From positions 186,001 to 250,000 of the forward strand of contig JANJTC010000004.1 in assembly GCA_024711325.1 (NCBI GenBank): a stretch of 64,000 bases of DNA. Reading direction: 5' to 3'. Positions 25,861 to 34,935 of the stretch are shown here, piece after piece. Under the pieces are notes generated by a model, which made no database searches, had not been told where the DNA came from, and saw only the letters and a list, made by a program, of their open reading frames with translations. The stretch is from Bacteriovoracaceae bacterium. GTDB taxonomy: Bacteria; Bdellovibrionota; Bacteriovoracia; Bacteriovoracales; Bacteriovoracaceae. Numbering within the stretch: position 1 is the first letter of the stretch; the number at the start of each line of letters is the position of its first letter. A program made the translations under genes and the position numbers.

Positions 25861-26532
25861 TTAGATGTGCTGTTCGACTGGAACTGATGCTTCATTGTGC
25901 AATAACTGTTTAATTCGAGCAGCTAAAATTAAAGATGCAACATCAGTCTCTTCTCCGACAGTAAAGTCAGCATACTGTTTTTGAGGGTCCAGGTATTTTT
26001 GGTACATAGGACGAACAGAGTCGTAATATTGGGCAATAACTGATTCCAATGATCTTCCACGCTCTTTAACATCACGGTGGAGACGTCTGGTAAATCTGAT
26101 ATCAGAATCCACATGTAGAAAGCACTTAATATCCAGAATATCTCTAATTTCCTGATCGTATAAAGAGAAGATTCCTTCAAATAACACAACTTTGCATGGG
26201 CCCATGGTTTCATATTCACCAGTTCTGCCAGAAGTTGCAAAATCATAAATCGGTACTTGGATAGAGTGACCTTTCTTTAATTCTGTCAGGTGTTCCCTTA
26301 AGAGAACCCAGTCAAAGGCGTCAGGATGGTCATAATTCGGCTTACCGTTAATTTTGGGAACAGTTGGTAAGTAATATGAATCCATATGGAGGATCTGGGA
26401 ATCAGCGCTGTTAATGCCCTTCATGACTTTTTTGGCAAAAGTTGTTTTGCCAGAGCCAGAACCGCCTGCGATACCAATAAGAAAGATTTTTTGCTGCATA
26501 TGGGTTGATTTATCTAACAAATAAACTGCCAT
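25861..26532 (-). CDS. udk: Uridine kinase
   Basis: Uridine kinase phosphorylates uridine and cytidine in pyrimidine salvage. The 223 residues have the P-loop GIAGGSGSGKTTFAKK, an HMDSYYL, NYDHPDAFDW, PIYDF and FEGIFSLYD, then RRLHRDVKERGRS, all typical of the family. There is a 10-residue leader before the usual start region; an internal ATG at 26499 would give the more standard N-terminus. Neither has a strong ribosome binding site. It is divergent from prmA and probably leads the udk-rnj run. Confidence 0.93.
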   Translation of the reverse strand: MAVYLLDKSTHMQQKIFLIGIAGGSGSGKTTFAKKVMKGINSADSQILHMDSYYLPTVPKINGKPNYDHPDAFDWVLLREHLTELKKGHSIQVPIYDFATSGRTGEYETMGPCKVVLFEGIFSLYDQEIRDILDIKCFLHVDSDIRFTRRLHRDVKERGRSLESVIAQYYDSVRPMYQKYLDPQKQYADFTVGEETDVASLILAARIKQLLHNEASVPVEQHI

Positions 26533-26620
26533 CTGCCCAAGAAAACCTGAGGTATTGTAATTTTTTTATCCTCACATAAGCCATTTCTTAGGTTATATAT
26601 TCACGCTTTAAAGGATTTTT

Positions 26621-27583
26621 ATGGATGTATTCTGGGTCGTTACTCTATTTCATTTCCAACCATCACCCTCACAGTGGCAAACCGTGGAAAATCTAGCGAT
26701 GATTGATTTTGAAGCTATGGGAATTGAGGAGTTTTCGTTAAGTGAACCTGAAGTCGATGCCATCCTGGGTGATCGCTCTTATTCAGGCGGTGATTTACCC
26801 CAAGATGTGATCGATGAAGTTGAAGCGAGGGTTTTGGGGAATCCAATTAATTATCGTTTTTTCTTTTCCAATAAAGACTTAGCAGAGAACTTTTTAAATA
26901 AAGTAAGAACTGAATTTCTATGTGAGTCTCAAATTGAAGAAAACCCAGCACAAGATTGGAATGCTGAATGGAAAAAGCATTACTCGCCTATTAAAGTGAA
27001 CGATCAGTTAGAAATTATTCCTTCCTGGCGCAAGGATTTTAAGTCCAATAGTAAACATCACATTTATATTTATCCCGGAATGGGTTTCGGTACTGGAAGT
27101 CATGAGACCACTTTCCTCTGTCTGAAACTTTTTACTGAATTTCTCCTTAGTCAAAAGATAGAAAAAGTTCTGGACTTCGGTTCTGGCTCGGGAATTTTAG
27201 GCCTGGCGGTTTTTAAATTCTTCCCGGAAGCTAAAGTCGATTTCTATGACATCGATCCAGAGGCCAATAAAAACTGTTACCAGAACGCCGAAACAAATAA
27301 TTTACAAGAATTTTCATTCAGGCTTCTACTACCTGAAGTTCGTTCTAAACTGCTTAAAGAATACGATCTGGTTTTTGCAAATATCTTAGAAAGTATTTTA
27401 ATTTTAGAACAAGAATCCTTAATAGCTCATACCAAACCTGGTGGGGCCTTGATCCTTTCAGGCCTTCTTAAGCATCAGGCCCCTGGTATCATCGAAGCTT
27501 ATTCAAGGGCCGGCATGAAACTAATCAGTCATGTTGAAAAAGGGGATTGGGCGGCCATCTTATTTGAAAAGGCAAACTCGTGA
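26621..27583 (+). CDS. prmA: Ribosomal protein L11 methyltransferase
   Basis: PrmA trimethylates ribosomal protein L11. The 320 residues have an N-terminal substrate-recognition region, a DWNAEWKKHYSPIKV segment, the characteristic PGMGFGTGSHETT, a SAM-binding VLDFGSGSGILGLAV and the catalytic-region DLVFANIL. Length is slightly above the E. coli protein (293). Ribosome binding site AAAGGA is present. It overlaps rsmE by 4 bases (GTGA). Confidence 0.9.
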   Translation: MDVFWVVTLFHFQPSPSQWQTVENLAMIDFEAMGIEEFSLSEPEVDAILGDRSYSGGDLPQDVIDEVEARVLGNPINYRFFFSNKDLAENFLNKVRTEFLCESQIEENPAQDWNAEWKKHYSPIKVNDQLEIIPSWRKDFKSNSKHHIYIYPGMGFGTGSHETTFLCLKLFTEFLLSQKIEKVLDFGSGSGILGLAVFKFFPEAKVDFYDIDPEANKNCYQNAETNNLQEFSFRLLLPEVRSKLLKEYDLVFANILESILILEQESLIAHTKPGGALILSGLLKHQAPGIIEAYSRAGMKLISHVEKGDWAAILFEKANS

Positions 27584-28272
27584 GGGCCCACTGGATTAAA
27601 GAACTACAAGTTCAGGAAGCTTATGCTTTAAGAGATGAGTCTCTCCATCACTTGGTTAATGTGATTCGAATCGAAGTCGGCGAAGAGCTAATGCTACTTA
27701 ATGGTGCGGGTCTTGAGATTGTCACCAATGTAGAAGCCATTTCCAAAAAAGAGATGAAGCTGAAATTTATCAGGCAGGCCTTTCATGAGAGAAGTTACAT
27801 CTTTGATCTGGCACTTGGTATGCCGAAAAGAGAAGCTTTGGAGTTATGCTTAAAGGAAGCTACGGAACTGGGCTTTAGAAATATTTATCTCGTGCGATCT
27901 GATTATTCACAAATGCGTATTCCTGACCCTGATCGAATGGAAAAGCTTATGGTATCTGCTCTAGAGCAGTCCAATGCCCCCTTCCTTCCAGTGGTCAAGG
28001 AAGCTAACTGGGAACTACTGCCTTGGAATATGTATGAAGAATCATTGCTAATGGATTCGCAGGCCCATATTCCTCCCAAGAAAACTAATCCTGCACCAAA
28101 TGCTCCTCGACTTCTGATTATTGGACCGGAAGGTGGTTTCTCACCAAAGGAAGTTACTTTTCTGCATGCAATTGAAAGAATAAGAGTCGTCAATTTACCA
28201 ACACCGATTCTGAGGACGCCAACGGCATTGCCGGTTGGAGCGGGGCTTATGATCGAAAGTTTGCTTAAGTGA
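27580..28272 (+). CDS. rsmE: 16S rRNA (uracil-1498 N3) methyltransferase
   Basis: A SPOUT-fold methyltransferase of 230 residues. It shows an N-terminal PUA-like region (DESLHHLVNVIRIEVGEEL), GMPKREALELCLKEATELG, SALEQSNAPFLP, and the knot motifs IIGPEGGFSPKE and NLPTPILRTPTALPVG. Start is GTG at 27580, overlapping the prmA stop. The pair prmA-rsmE is a common arrangement. Confidence 0.94.
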   Translation: MRAHWIKELQVQEAYALRDESLHHLVNVIRIEVGEELMLLNGAGLEIVTNVEAISKKEMKLKFIRQAFHERSYIFDLALGMPKREALELCLKEATELGFRNIYLVRSDYSQMRIPDPDRMEKLMVSALEQSNAPFLPVVKEANWELLPWNMYEESLLMDSQAHIPPKKTNPAPNAPRLLIIGPEGGFSPKEVTFLHAIERIRVVNLPTPILRTPTALPVGAGLMIESLLK

Positions 28273-28290
28273 GCTTCTACTTGCTATGAT
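28261..28290 (+). promoter_or_regulatory. Promoter before the RDD protein gene
   Basis: TTGCTT (28261-28266), 18-base spacer, TATGAT (28285-28290). The -35 lies in the last codons of rsmE. The predicted start near 28297 leaves a short leader that contains ribosome binding site AAAGGA. Confidence 0.45.
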
Positions 28291-28311
28291 AAGAAAGTAA
28301 AAGGAATCAAT

Positions 28312-29004
28312 ATGAATCTGGACCAAGTTAAAAAATCGAATACTACTCCACCCGTAATAGACGATATTGAATTTGAATTCAAACCGATTACCTCAGGCCT
28401 GGGATTTCACCATCAGAAAACTACAGATATCAAGCCTGTTTTCACTGAAAGAACAGTTACTGTAAACCCTCTGCCACAAACTCATCAGGCACCTAAAAAA
28501 GAAATCAACGTTTATCAAAATGATCTTTCTCTTTTTTATGGTCAAACCCAAGCTACTCCAGAGGCCATACCTGATATTAAATTGCCGGAAGAAAAATACT
28601 ATCGCCTTGCAAGTAAGTCTCAGAGAGTTTTTGCATATCTTTCGGATTTACTACTTGTAGCTTCAATTCTTGGAATTGTCCTAACGGTTATGGCAAGAAC
28701 GATCAGTATGGATCTAATGGAAGTGTGGTCCCAATACCCGAATGAAATTACCCCATTAGTGCTAACACTGTTCTGTGGATTCTATCTGATTTATTTCTCT
28801 GTTTTTGAGAAGACTAGCCAATCAACTTTAGGAAAAAGTTTATTTGGATTAAGAGTGGTGACTTCAAGTGATAAATCTCTTTCACTGGCCGCATTGTTTG
28901 TACGTTCAGTCGTGAGTCTATTGAATTTTGTCAGCCTGGGACTTTTTTCTTATTTTGATCTTCAAAACAAAGTCACAGATTCAAAAGTCATCAGGATCGA
29001 TTAA
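28312..29004 (+). CDS. RDD family membrane protein
   Basis: The 230-residue protein has a soluble, proline-rich N-terminal half (residues 1-100). An RDD domain follows: [11 protein letters not shown] with the family Arg and Asp, about three membrane helices and the [15 protein letters not shown] loop. RDD proteins are poorly characterised membrane proteins, some linked to transport. The long polar N-terminal extension is not part of the domain. Its TAA overlaps the ATG of the next gene. Confidence 0.8.
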   Translation: MNLDQVKKSNTTPPVIDDIEFEFKPITSGLGFHHQKTTDIKPVFTERTVTVNPLPQTHQAPKKEINVYQNDLSLFYGQTQATPEAIPDIKLPEEKYYRLASKSQRVFAYLSDLLLVASILGIVLTVMARTISMDLMEVWSQYPNEITPLVLTLFCGFYLIYFSVFEKTSQSTLGKSLFGLRVVTSSDKSLSLAALFVRSVVSLLNFVSLGLFSYFDLQNKVTDSKVIRID

Positions 29005-29456
29005 TGTTTTCCTCAGCTTTAGAAACTTTTTTAAAAGAAAATCAAGGTAAGAGAATTGTTTTTACCAATGGTTGTTTTGATATTCTTCATCGCGGGCATG
29101 TAACTTATTTGGCCGAAGCTAGAAAGTTAGGCGATTTATTAGTTATTGGGCTTAACTCTGATGAAAGCGTGAGACGTCTTAAGGGTCCAGAACGTCCCAT
29201 CAATAATGAAAATGATCGTCAGTATGTTCTCTCTCAATTAAAGTCAGTGGATTTTGTAGAAATCTTCACTGAAGACACCCCCCTGAATTTAATTATAAAA
29301 GTTGCTCCAAAAGTTTTAGTTAAAGGTGGCGACTGGAAAATTGATCAGATTGTTGGCGCTAAAGAAGTGATTCAATCTGGTGGAGACGTATTTTCACTTA
29401 ACTTTGTAGATGGCTACTCAACAACTTCTATCATTCATAAAATACAAGAGACATGA
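29004..29456 (+). CDS. hldE: D-glycero-beta-D-manno-heptose 1-phosphate adenylyltransferase
   Basis: This enzyme adenylylates heptose-1-phosphate to make ADP-heptose for LPS core or glycoprotein synthesis. At 150 residues it corresponds to the C-terminal cytidylyltransferase-fold half of E. coli HldE (RfaE2 type). Motifs are [13 protein letters not shown] with the Hx[24 protein letters not shown] and [11 protein letters not shown]. No kinase half is adjacent. It overlaps both neighbours by a few bases, and flagellin lies 0.5 kb downstream. Confidence 0.92.
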   Translation: MFSSALETFLKENQGKRIVFTNGCFDILHRGHVTYLAEARKLGDLLVIGLNSDESVRRLKGPERPINNENDRQYVLSQLKSVDFVEIFTEDTPLNLIIKVAPKVLVKGGDWKIDQIVGAKEVIQSGGDVFSLNFVDGYSTTSIIHKIQET

Positions 29457-29788
29457 TCTTTTCTCTCTCAAGTCAACCCAAAGTAATCACACTTGAAGAG
29501 AGTGAGCATTTGGATATTTTTTGTTTTTTTGATGTGAAGCATTCCATAAACTGCCCTGACGAACTTTGGTTTGAGGCAATTTGTTCTTCACTCAGAAGAA
29601 AAAATTCCGTCTTAATTCTTGAAAAAGAAATTTCCAGTTTTCCCCACTGGGATCCTTCTAAAAGATGGATTGCCGGTGATCATTGGTGTTGGCTCGCTCC
29701 TAGAAGTTTAAGTGTTCTTTTGAAGGCCCACTCCGAGAATTCAATCACCTACCCACTTTTTAAAACTTGGTTAATCGAGTCTAAGTAG
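29453..29788 (+). CDS. Hypothetical protein, Trp-rich, 111 residues
   Basis: The gene starts with an ATG overlapping the hldE stop (ATGA), which supports real translation. I recognise no domain. The product is rich in Trp (eight), Ser and Leu, has three Cys and no signal peptide or membrane segment. The middle has [19 protein letters not shown]. Cotranscription with hldE suggests a linked role, but none can be named. Confidence 0.6.
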   Translation: MIFSLSSQPKVITLEESEHLDIFCFFDVKHSINCPDELWFEAICSSLRRKNSVLILEKEISSFPHWDPSKRWIAGDHWCWLAPRSLSVLLKAHSENSITYPLFKTWLIESK

Positions 29789-29839
29789 TCAAAATTATTT
29801 AAATCCCTGATTTTTTTACTCAGAAATGCCGTTTTGTAC

Positions 29840-29866
29840 TCAAATATTACTCGAGTCTTTCGATAA
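29840..29866 (+). promoter_or_regulatory. Sigma-28 (FliA-type) promoter of flagellin
   Basis: TCAAATAT (29840-29847), exactly 11 bases, then TTCGATAA (29859-29866). This matches the flagellar sigma-28 pattern TAAAGTTT-N11-GCCGATAA in spacing and core bases (CGATAA complete). The predicted start is near 29873. Confidence 0.7.
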
Positions 29867-29875
29867 GGATACGAG

Positions 29876-29894
29876 CCTGACTATTGTGGTCGGG
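29876..29894 (+). promoter_or_regulatory. 5'-end hairpin of flagellin mRNA
   Basis: CCTGACTA (29876-29883) pairs with TGGTCGGG (29887-29894) with G-U pairs, loop TTG. It begins a few bases after the predicted transcription start, so it could protect the mRNA 5' end. Confidence 0.4.
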
Positions 29895-29927
29895 TAAAGT
29901 TTAGATTCTTTTTCAAGGAGTACGTTG

Positions 29928-30758
29928 ATGGGCTTAAGAATCAACACCAACATTGCCTCACAAGAGGTGCAAAGGAACTTGAGGGCGAGTAATGCCTCTC
30001 AAGAAGCGGAGTTTTCAAAACTCTCATCCGGTAAACGCATTACCAAATCTGCTGATGATGCTGCAGGTTTGGCAATTGCAAAAAAACTGGAAGCAGAAAC
30101 TAAGGGTCTGCGTGTGGCATCTCGAAATGCCAATGATGCAATCTCGATGGTTCAAGTTGCCGAAGGCGGATTGAATGAAACGAGTAACATCCTGACCCGC
30201 TTGCGGGAACTTTCGATCCAGGCCGGTTCAGATACGGTGGGAGAAGCCGAAAGAGGCTATCTCTCATTAGAGTATGAACAACTTGTTCAGGAAGCCGATC
30301 GAATTTCCAAAACGACTCAGTTTAACGGACGTCAGCTTCTTCATGGGGAAGGTGAAACGTTACAGTTCCAGGTCGGAGCTTTCTCCGGCGAGGCCAACAG
30401 AATTGAGTTGGATTCATCGTCAACAGACGCATCAGCAGAAAATTTAGGGATTATGGGTACCAATGTCCGGGATAAAGCCGAGGCCATTGATAACCTTGAA
30501 AGAATAGATACTGCCATTAATAAAGTAAGTGCGTTTAGAGCTAACTTTGGATCAATCCAATCGCGTTTACAAAGCACCATCAATAACCTTGATGTAGCGG
30601 TAGTAAACCAAGAATCGGCACGCTCACGTATCGAAGATGTGGATGTGGCGGATTCAACAGCAAAACTTGCATCTGCTCAGATCAAGAATGCTGCAGGTAC
30701 GGCGACTCTTGCTCAGGCCAATCAGCTTGGTAATAGCGCTCTACGTTTAATCGGTTAA
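29928..30758 (+). CDS. fliC: Flagellin
   Basis: The filament subunit is 276 residues, short for a flagellin. It has the conserved N-terminal D0/D1 region (MGLRINTNIAS then KLSSGKRITKSADDAAGLAI), NANDAISMVQVAEGGL and RLRELSIQA. The C-terminal D1/D0 follows (ARSRIEDVDVADSTAKL, then ATLAQANQLGNSALRLIG). The variable domain is minimal. The ATG at 29928 has AAGGAG 7 bases upstream; the adjacent TTG at 29925 is less likely. It has its own sigma-28 promoter and terminator. Confidence 0.97.
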   Translation: MGLRINTNIASQEVQRNLRASNASQEAEFSKLSSGKRITKSADDAAGLAIAKKLEAETKGLRVASRNANDAISMVQVAEGGLNETSNILTRLRELSIQAGSDTVGEAERGYLSLEYEQLVQEADRISKTTQFNGRQLLHGEGETLQFQVGAFSGEANRIELDSSSTDASAENLGIMGTNVRDKAEAIDNLERIDTAINKVSAFRANFGSIQSRLQSTINNLDVAVVNQESARSRIEDVDVADSTAKLASAQIKNAAGTATLAQANQLGNSALRLIG

Positions 30759-30802
30759 GAGATACGTACTCGTATTAGGTATTGTTTTACTTAAGCCCAA
30801 AG

Positions 30803-30834
30803 CCTCTCGGGTTAAAAACCTGGGAGGTTTTTTT
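30803..30834 (+). terminator. Terminator after flagellin
   Basis: CCTCTCGGGTT (30803-30813), loop AAA, AACCTGGGAGG (30817-30827) with two G-U pairs, then seven Ts. It lies 45 bases after the flagellin stop. Confidence 0.88.
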
Positions 30835-30848
30835 GGAGAAATCTTTTT

Positions 30849-31595
30849 GTGAATGATAACAAGCTTAAAAAAGTTAAAGATGAAGCGACGATCTTAAGCC
30901 TCTTATCAGGTGCTAAAGAAAACAATGCCGAAGTTTTTGTCTGGAAATTAATAGGAAATACGAAGCACTTGGGACAAGTTCGAATTGAATCAATCAGAAA
31001 AATGCGGAAAGATTTTTGTATTATACCTGCTGAAGGTCAAGACAGGCTTATTCAGGATTTGATGGGAAGTCATAATCATGTCGATCTTTATATCCCTCAA
31101 TCAGCTCTCCTGCTTCGTTGTAATATTAAACAAACAGACGCTCCCTTTAGGTACTATCTTCAATTGCCTGACTTTGTGGCACAAGTAGAAAGACGAAAGA
31201 GTTTCAGATTAAATGTTCATAACACTTCAGAAGTTAAAATAAGTTTTGGTAAGTCTGTTACCGGTCCCCGTCCCATGATTCAGCATTTCTTAAAAGATTG
31301 TTTTGATGTCAGTACGGGTGGATTTTCATTTTTTGTATCAAAAATGGAATCAAAGTTTTTCCAATTAAATGATCCCATTGAGAAAGTTGAGATTAAAGCT
31401 GGAGATTGGTCTACCAAGGCTTCTGCCGAAATAACGACGATCAGAGAAGTTGAACCTGATGAGCATAATGGTTTTACCTATAAAGTCTGGCGTGTGAGTT
31501 GCCGTTTTACACAAATTGATCAAATTAGCCGAAAGTATCTTGAGAAGTTTATTTTTGAGCGGATAAAGGAAGAGCTTCATGCTATAAATGAATGA
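30849..31595 (+). CDS. PilZ domain protein, YcgR-like
   Basis: The 248-residue protein has an N-terminal YcgR-like domain (about 1-110) and a C-terminal PilZ domain. The c-di-GMP-binding residues are visible: Arg116-K-S-F-Arg120 and Asp153-V-Ser155-T-G-Gly158. YcgR-type proteins brake the flagellar motor or otherwise tune motility in response to c-di-GMP. Its location straight after flagellin fits that role. Start is GTG at 30849 with GGAG nearby. It overlaps the next gene by 4 bases. Confidence 0.85.
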   Translation: MNDNKLKKVKDEATILSLLSGAKENNAEVFVWKLIGNTKHLGQVRIESIRKMRKDFCIIPAEGQDRLIQDLMGSHNHVDLYIPQSALLLRCNIKQTDAPFRYYLQLPDFVAQVERRKSFRLNVHNTSEVKISFGKSVTGPRPMIQHFLKDCFDVSTGGFSFFVSKMESKFFQLNDPIEKVEIKAGDWSTKASAEITTIREVEPDEHNGFTYKVWRVSCRFTQIDQISRKYLEKFIFERIKEELHAINE

Positions 31596-32332
31596 TCATG
31601 AAAATAGCTGCTATTTCCGACGTTCATATAAAGTCCGCACATGATGAAGCAGACGATCTATTAACGGCTTTTTTAAATCATCCAGAGGTCCAGACATCGG
31701 ACTATATTCTTTTATTAGGGGATATATTCGATTTAATGTGCGGCCCCCATGAAGAATACCTTGTTGCCTACTCGCATATTTTTGCATTGTTAACTAATCT
31801 TCAAAATGAAGGTAAAAAAGTCTACTTTTTTGAAGGCAATCATGACGTGCACCTTGAGAAGCTATTTAAAAAGTTATGGCCGCATGATGAAGTTAGAGTC
31901 ACTCAGGACCCTATTATTGAAGAAATTGATGGCCATCAGTATTACTTCTCTCATGGAGATGAGCACGAAGTCGATAATCTCTCTTACCATCGTTATATTA
32001 AATTCATTAGATCAAAACCTTTAAAATTTGTTGCTGAGAATCTCATTCCATACGTTGTTTTGAATTTTTTTGGAGAGAGGGCATCAAAAATTTCACGTAA
32101 AAAAGGCTCCCGAACATTTAATATTGAACAGGTCCGGGAACGATTTAGACATGGTGTAGGAGTAACAACACAAGGGCGTTTTGACTTCGTTTTAGGTGGT
32201 CATAGTCACGTTCAGGATGAATACAAAATTCCGGGATCGAAATCCGTTTATTTAAATAACGGTTATGCTTTGAAGACCCGAACATTTATTTTAATTGATA
32301 ATCATCAAAGTAAATTCATTCCATTAAGTTAA
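31592..32332 (+). CDS. LpxH-like calcineurin-type phosphoesterase
   Basis: The 246-residue metallophosphoesterase has the full motif set: SDVH, GDIFDL, GNHD, HGDE and GGHSH. It resembles UDP-2,3-diacylglucosamine pyrophosphatase of lipid A synthesis, whose family shares the long insert before the last His motif. Other calcineurin-type hydrolases cannot be excluded. The second ATG (31598) would also serve. Its last 9 bases overlap the 3' end of recN on the other strand. Confidence 0.78.
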   Translation: MIMKIAAISDVHIKSAHDEADDLLTAFLNHPEVQTSDYILLLGDIFDLMCGPHEEYLVAYSHIFALLTNLQNEGKKVYFFEGNHDVHLEKLFKKLWPHDEVRVTQDPIIEEIDGHQYYFSHGDEHEVDNLSYHRYIKFIRSKPLKFVAENLIPYVVLNFFGERASKISRKKGSRTFNIEQVRERFRHGVGVTTQGRFDFVLGGHSHVQDEYKIPGSKSVYLNNGYALKTRTFILIDNHQSKFIPLS

Positions 32333-33952
32333 CTGTGCCATGGCCTTGACTTCTTTTAAGACCATTTTTCCATAAATTTCCCTGACGGTTGATTCCGTTC
32401 TGGCCTTCATTTCTTCCGCTTGGATATCTTTATTAACGATAATGAGCACTTCAGCGAATTGAGCAATCTGAGGAAGATGGGTAATAGCGATCACCTGTCC
32501 ATGGAGCGCCACTTCTGATAGGGCCTTACCAATACAGGTTCCGGTTTCTCCACCAATTCCTGTATCAATTTCATCAAATAGAAAAATACTGATGGAATCA
32601 TGACTCGATAGAATTTGTCGCAAGCTAAGGAGTATCCGTGAAAGTTCTCCTCCAGAAGCTATATCTTTAATCTTGAAAAAACCTTCTCCTGGATTTGTTT
32701 CTGAAATAAAAAAAGCCCGAGAAATGCCAGTTTCATTCAATTCATCCATTGTTTCTAATTCTAAACGTAAAGTGGCTCCATTCATTTTTAAGGTACGAAC
32801 TCTTTGTGTTAGCTCTTCCCCTAGCTTTTTGGCATGTTTTACGCGATTTAAATGAAGGGCTTTGGCCTGTTTTTGCAGCTCTGTATGATAGAGAGTAATT
32901 TTGCTTTCCAGTTCATCTAAATTAATATCAAGGCCTTCCAGTTGATTTTTCTCTTTCAGGAAATCCACTTGAGTTTGCAGGATAGTTTCCACGGTTCCCC
33001 CAAATTTCTTTTTGAGCTTTTGGTAACTATCCAAGCGATCCAAAACATTTTCTAAATCTGAAGGGTCTACCTCTAAATTGAGTTTTTGATCTATTTGAGA
33101 CTGTAAAGTTTGCAAACGATCGTCAATCTCAGCAAGGAGATCGACTTGTTCATTAAAAAGGTCAGGGTTCTTGTTGAAAAGATGATTCAGGAATTTCATT
33201 TGTCCAGAAAGTCCTGGTTGACCCTCACTACCTTCAAAACTTTCTTTTACCTGATAACAAAGTCTCTGCGTTTTCTCCAAATTAATCATTATGTTTTTCT
33301 TCTTCAGGAGATCTTCTTCGTCCTGGGAGGATGGATTGAGTTTCTCAATCTCCTGAAGTTGAAAAATTAAATAATCAAGTCTCTGTTCTCTTAAAGACTT
33401 CGACTTGATTAATTCCTCTTGTTCTTTTTTATATTGCTTATAATCCTTTAATTGATTCTGGTAATTCGCCACATCTTTGAGTTGGCGGGAAAAATGATCC
33501 AGTAGATATAATTGATAGTTCTCAGACAAAAGCTTTTGATTCTCAAACTGTCCGACTAAATCGATAAATTTGCGGGCAAAGGAAGCCAGGAAAGTAACTG
33601 TACATGACAAATGGTTGATATAATTTTTAGTTGAGCCATTTTTATAGATTAACCGTTTTATGATGATTTCCTGGCCTTCAACTGGAAAACCTTCTGCTTC
33701 TAAAAAGGCCTGAACCTTTTCATCCTTGCAGAAAAAGGATGCCTCAATAAGTGAATACTCGGTTTCTCTACGGACAACTTTTTTATCTGCCCTTCCCCCT
33801 AGAATGAGTTGTAAGGCATCTAGAACCAAGCTTTTGCCGGAACCGGTTTCTCCGATAATGGCATTAAGGCCCGGCTTGAATCGAATTGATTGATTCTTAA
33901 AAGTCGCAAAGTTTTGAATTATAAGATCTTTTAGATAAAAATTTGCATCCAT
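32324..33952 (-). CDS. recN: DNA repair protein RecN
   Basis: RecN is an SMC-like ATPase for double-strand break repair. The 542 residues have an N-terminal FKPGLNAIIGETGSGKS Walker A, long coiled-coil arms with a central hinge, then ASGGELSRILLSLR and the Walker B LFDEIDTGIGGETG, ending in AITHLPQIAQFA. Length fits. Ribosome binding site CGGAGGA precedes the ATG. A 74-base gap with repeated TTACGGA elements separates it from nadK. Confidence 0.95.
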   Translation of the reverse strand: MDANFYLKDLIIQNFATFKNQSIRFKPGLNAIIGETGSGKSLVLDALQLILGGRADKKVVRRETEYSLIEASFFCKDEKVQAFLEAEGFPVEGQEIIIKRLIYKNGSTKNYINHLSCTVTFLASFARKFIDLVGQFENQKLLSENYQLYLLDHFSRQLKDVANYQNQLKDYKQYKKEQEELIKSKSLREQRLDYLIFQLQEIEKLNPSSQDEEDLLKKKNIMINLEKTQRLCYQVKESFEGSEGQPGLSGQMKFLNHLFNKNPDLFNEQVDLLAEIDDRLQTLQSQIDQKLNLEVDPSDLENVLDRLDSYQKLKKKFGGTVETILQTQVDFLKEKNQLEGLDINLDELESKITLYHTELQKQAKALHLNRVKHAKKLGEELTQRVRTLKMNGATLRLELETMDELNETGISRAFFISETNPGEGFFKIKDIASGGELSRILLSLRQILSSHDSISIFLFDEIDTGIGGETGTCIGKALSEVALHGQVIAITHLPQIAQFAEVLIIVNKDIQAEEMKARTESTVREIYGKMVLKEVKAMAQLT

Positions 33953-33973
33953 AAAATCCTCCGCATTTTAATC

Positions 33974-34011
33974 TTACGGATAATTTACGGACAATCAAGC
34001 AAATACGTATT
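33974..34011. promoter_or_regulatory. Direct repeats and palindrome upstream of recN
   Basis: TTACGGA occurs at 33974-33980 and again at 33985-33991, exactly 11 bases apart, one DNA turn. A perfect palindrome AATACGTATT lies at 34002-34011, and TCCGTA in reverse follows at 34015. The layout suggests a regulator site, fitting the damage-inducible control usual for recN, but I cannot match it to a known LexA box. Confidence 0.4.
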
Positions 34012-34026
34012 ATTTCCGTACCGAGC

Positions 34027-34935
34027 TTAATCTTTTTTAGAATTGATGAACTTTTCACGAATCGTTTCAAAGTAGAAGCGGTCCGGATTCTTAATTAAAG
34101 AGACCTTCTTAACCTTGGAACTGTTAATAGTGACAACATCCTGCTCATCGATATTTAACGCCACCTGCCCATCCAGGGTGAGTGTCACTGAATGATGTGG
34201 AGGCAGAATTCTTAGGGTTATGGGTGAGGAGTCGGGTATAACAAACGGTCTATGAATCAAGGAATGAGGACAAATTGGAGTCAGAACCAGTCCCTTCACA
34301 TCTGGATGAACGATTGGTCCCCCTGCGGCCATTGAATAGGCGGTTGAGCCCATTGGAGTTGAAATGATAATACCATCGCCAGCAAGATTGTAGATGTGTT
34401 CATTACCAAGTTCTGCCCTGAGATAAATCATCCGGGCAATATCATTTTTGGCCAGTACGGCATCGTTAAAGAAATAATCTTTAAAATGCAGCTTTCCCTT
34501 TCTTATGACATTTACATGGCAAAGTGGCTTTAAAGTAACTTCAAACTTTCCATCAAGAATGTCCCCTAAACGATCAAAATATTCATTTTTGTTGAATTCA
34601 GTAATAAAGCCCAGGCGACCTAGGTTTATACCAAGAACCGGTATTTTAGATTTTATCCGGCGACAAACACCAATGAGGGTTCCATCCCCGCCCAGCGAGA
34701 GCATCATATCGACTTCATTGTGAAAGTTTTTAGAGTTCCAGAACAATAAATGGTCTGTGGATTTTTGCTTAAAGAATTTTATAACTCTTTCTCGGTCTTC
34801 TTCCCGAAATACGACTTGTTTTTTTCTTCTCAATAACCAGGCGCAAAGATTTGGCAGAATACTATAAAACTCAGGAGTGGAATTTGGTTTAAGAGTGATT
34901 CCAATGATTTTTATACTGTTCTTTTTCATATTCAT
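34027..34935 (-). CDS. nadK: NAD kinase
   Basis: NAD kinase makes NADP. The 302-residue protein has the catalytic LSLGGDGTLIG, NLGRLGFITEF, the NE/D region with LNDAV-like FFNDAVLAK, and GDGIIISTPMGSTAYSMAAGGPIVHP. Starts at 34935 or 34929 are both possible; the first overlaps the response regulator stop as ATGA. Being cotranscribed with a two-component pair is unusual. Confidence 0.95.
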   Translation of the reverse strand: MNMKKNSIKIIGITLKPNSTPEFYSILPNLCAWLLRRKKQVVFREEDRERVIKFFKQKSTDHLLFWNSKNFHNEVDMMLSLGGDGTLIGVCRRIKSKIPVLGINLGRLGFITEFNKNEYFDRLGDILDGKFEVTLKPLCHVNVIRKGKLHFKDYFFNDAVLAKNDIARMIYLRAELGNEHIYNLAGDGIIISTPMGSTAYSMAAGGPIVHPDVKGLVLTPICPHSLIHRPFVIPDSSPITLRILPPHHSVTLTLDGQVALNIDEQDVVTINSSKVKKVSLIKNPDRFYFETIREKFINSKKD

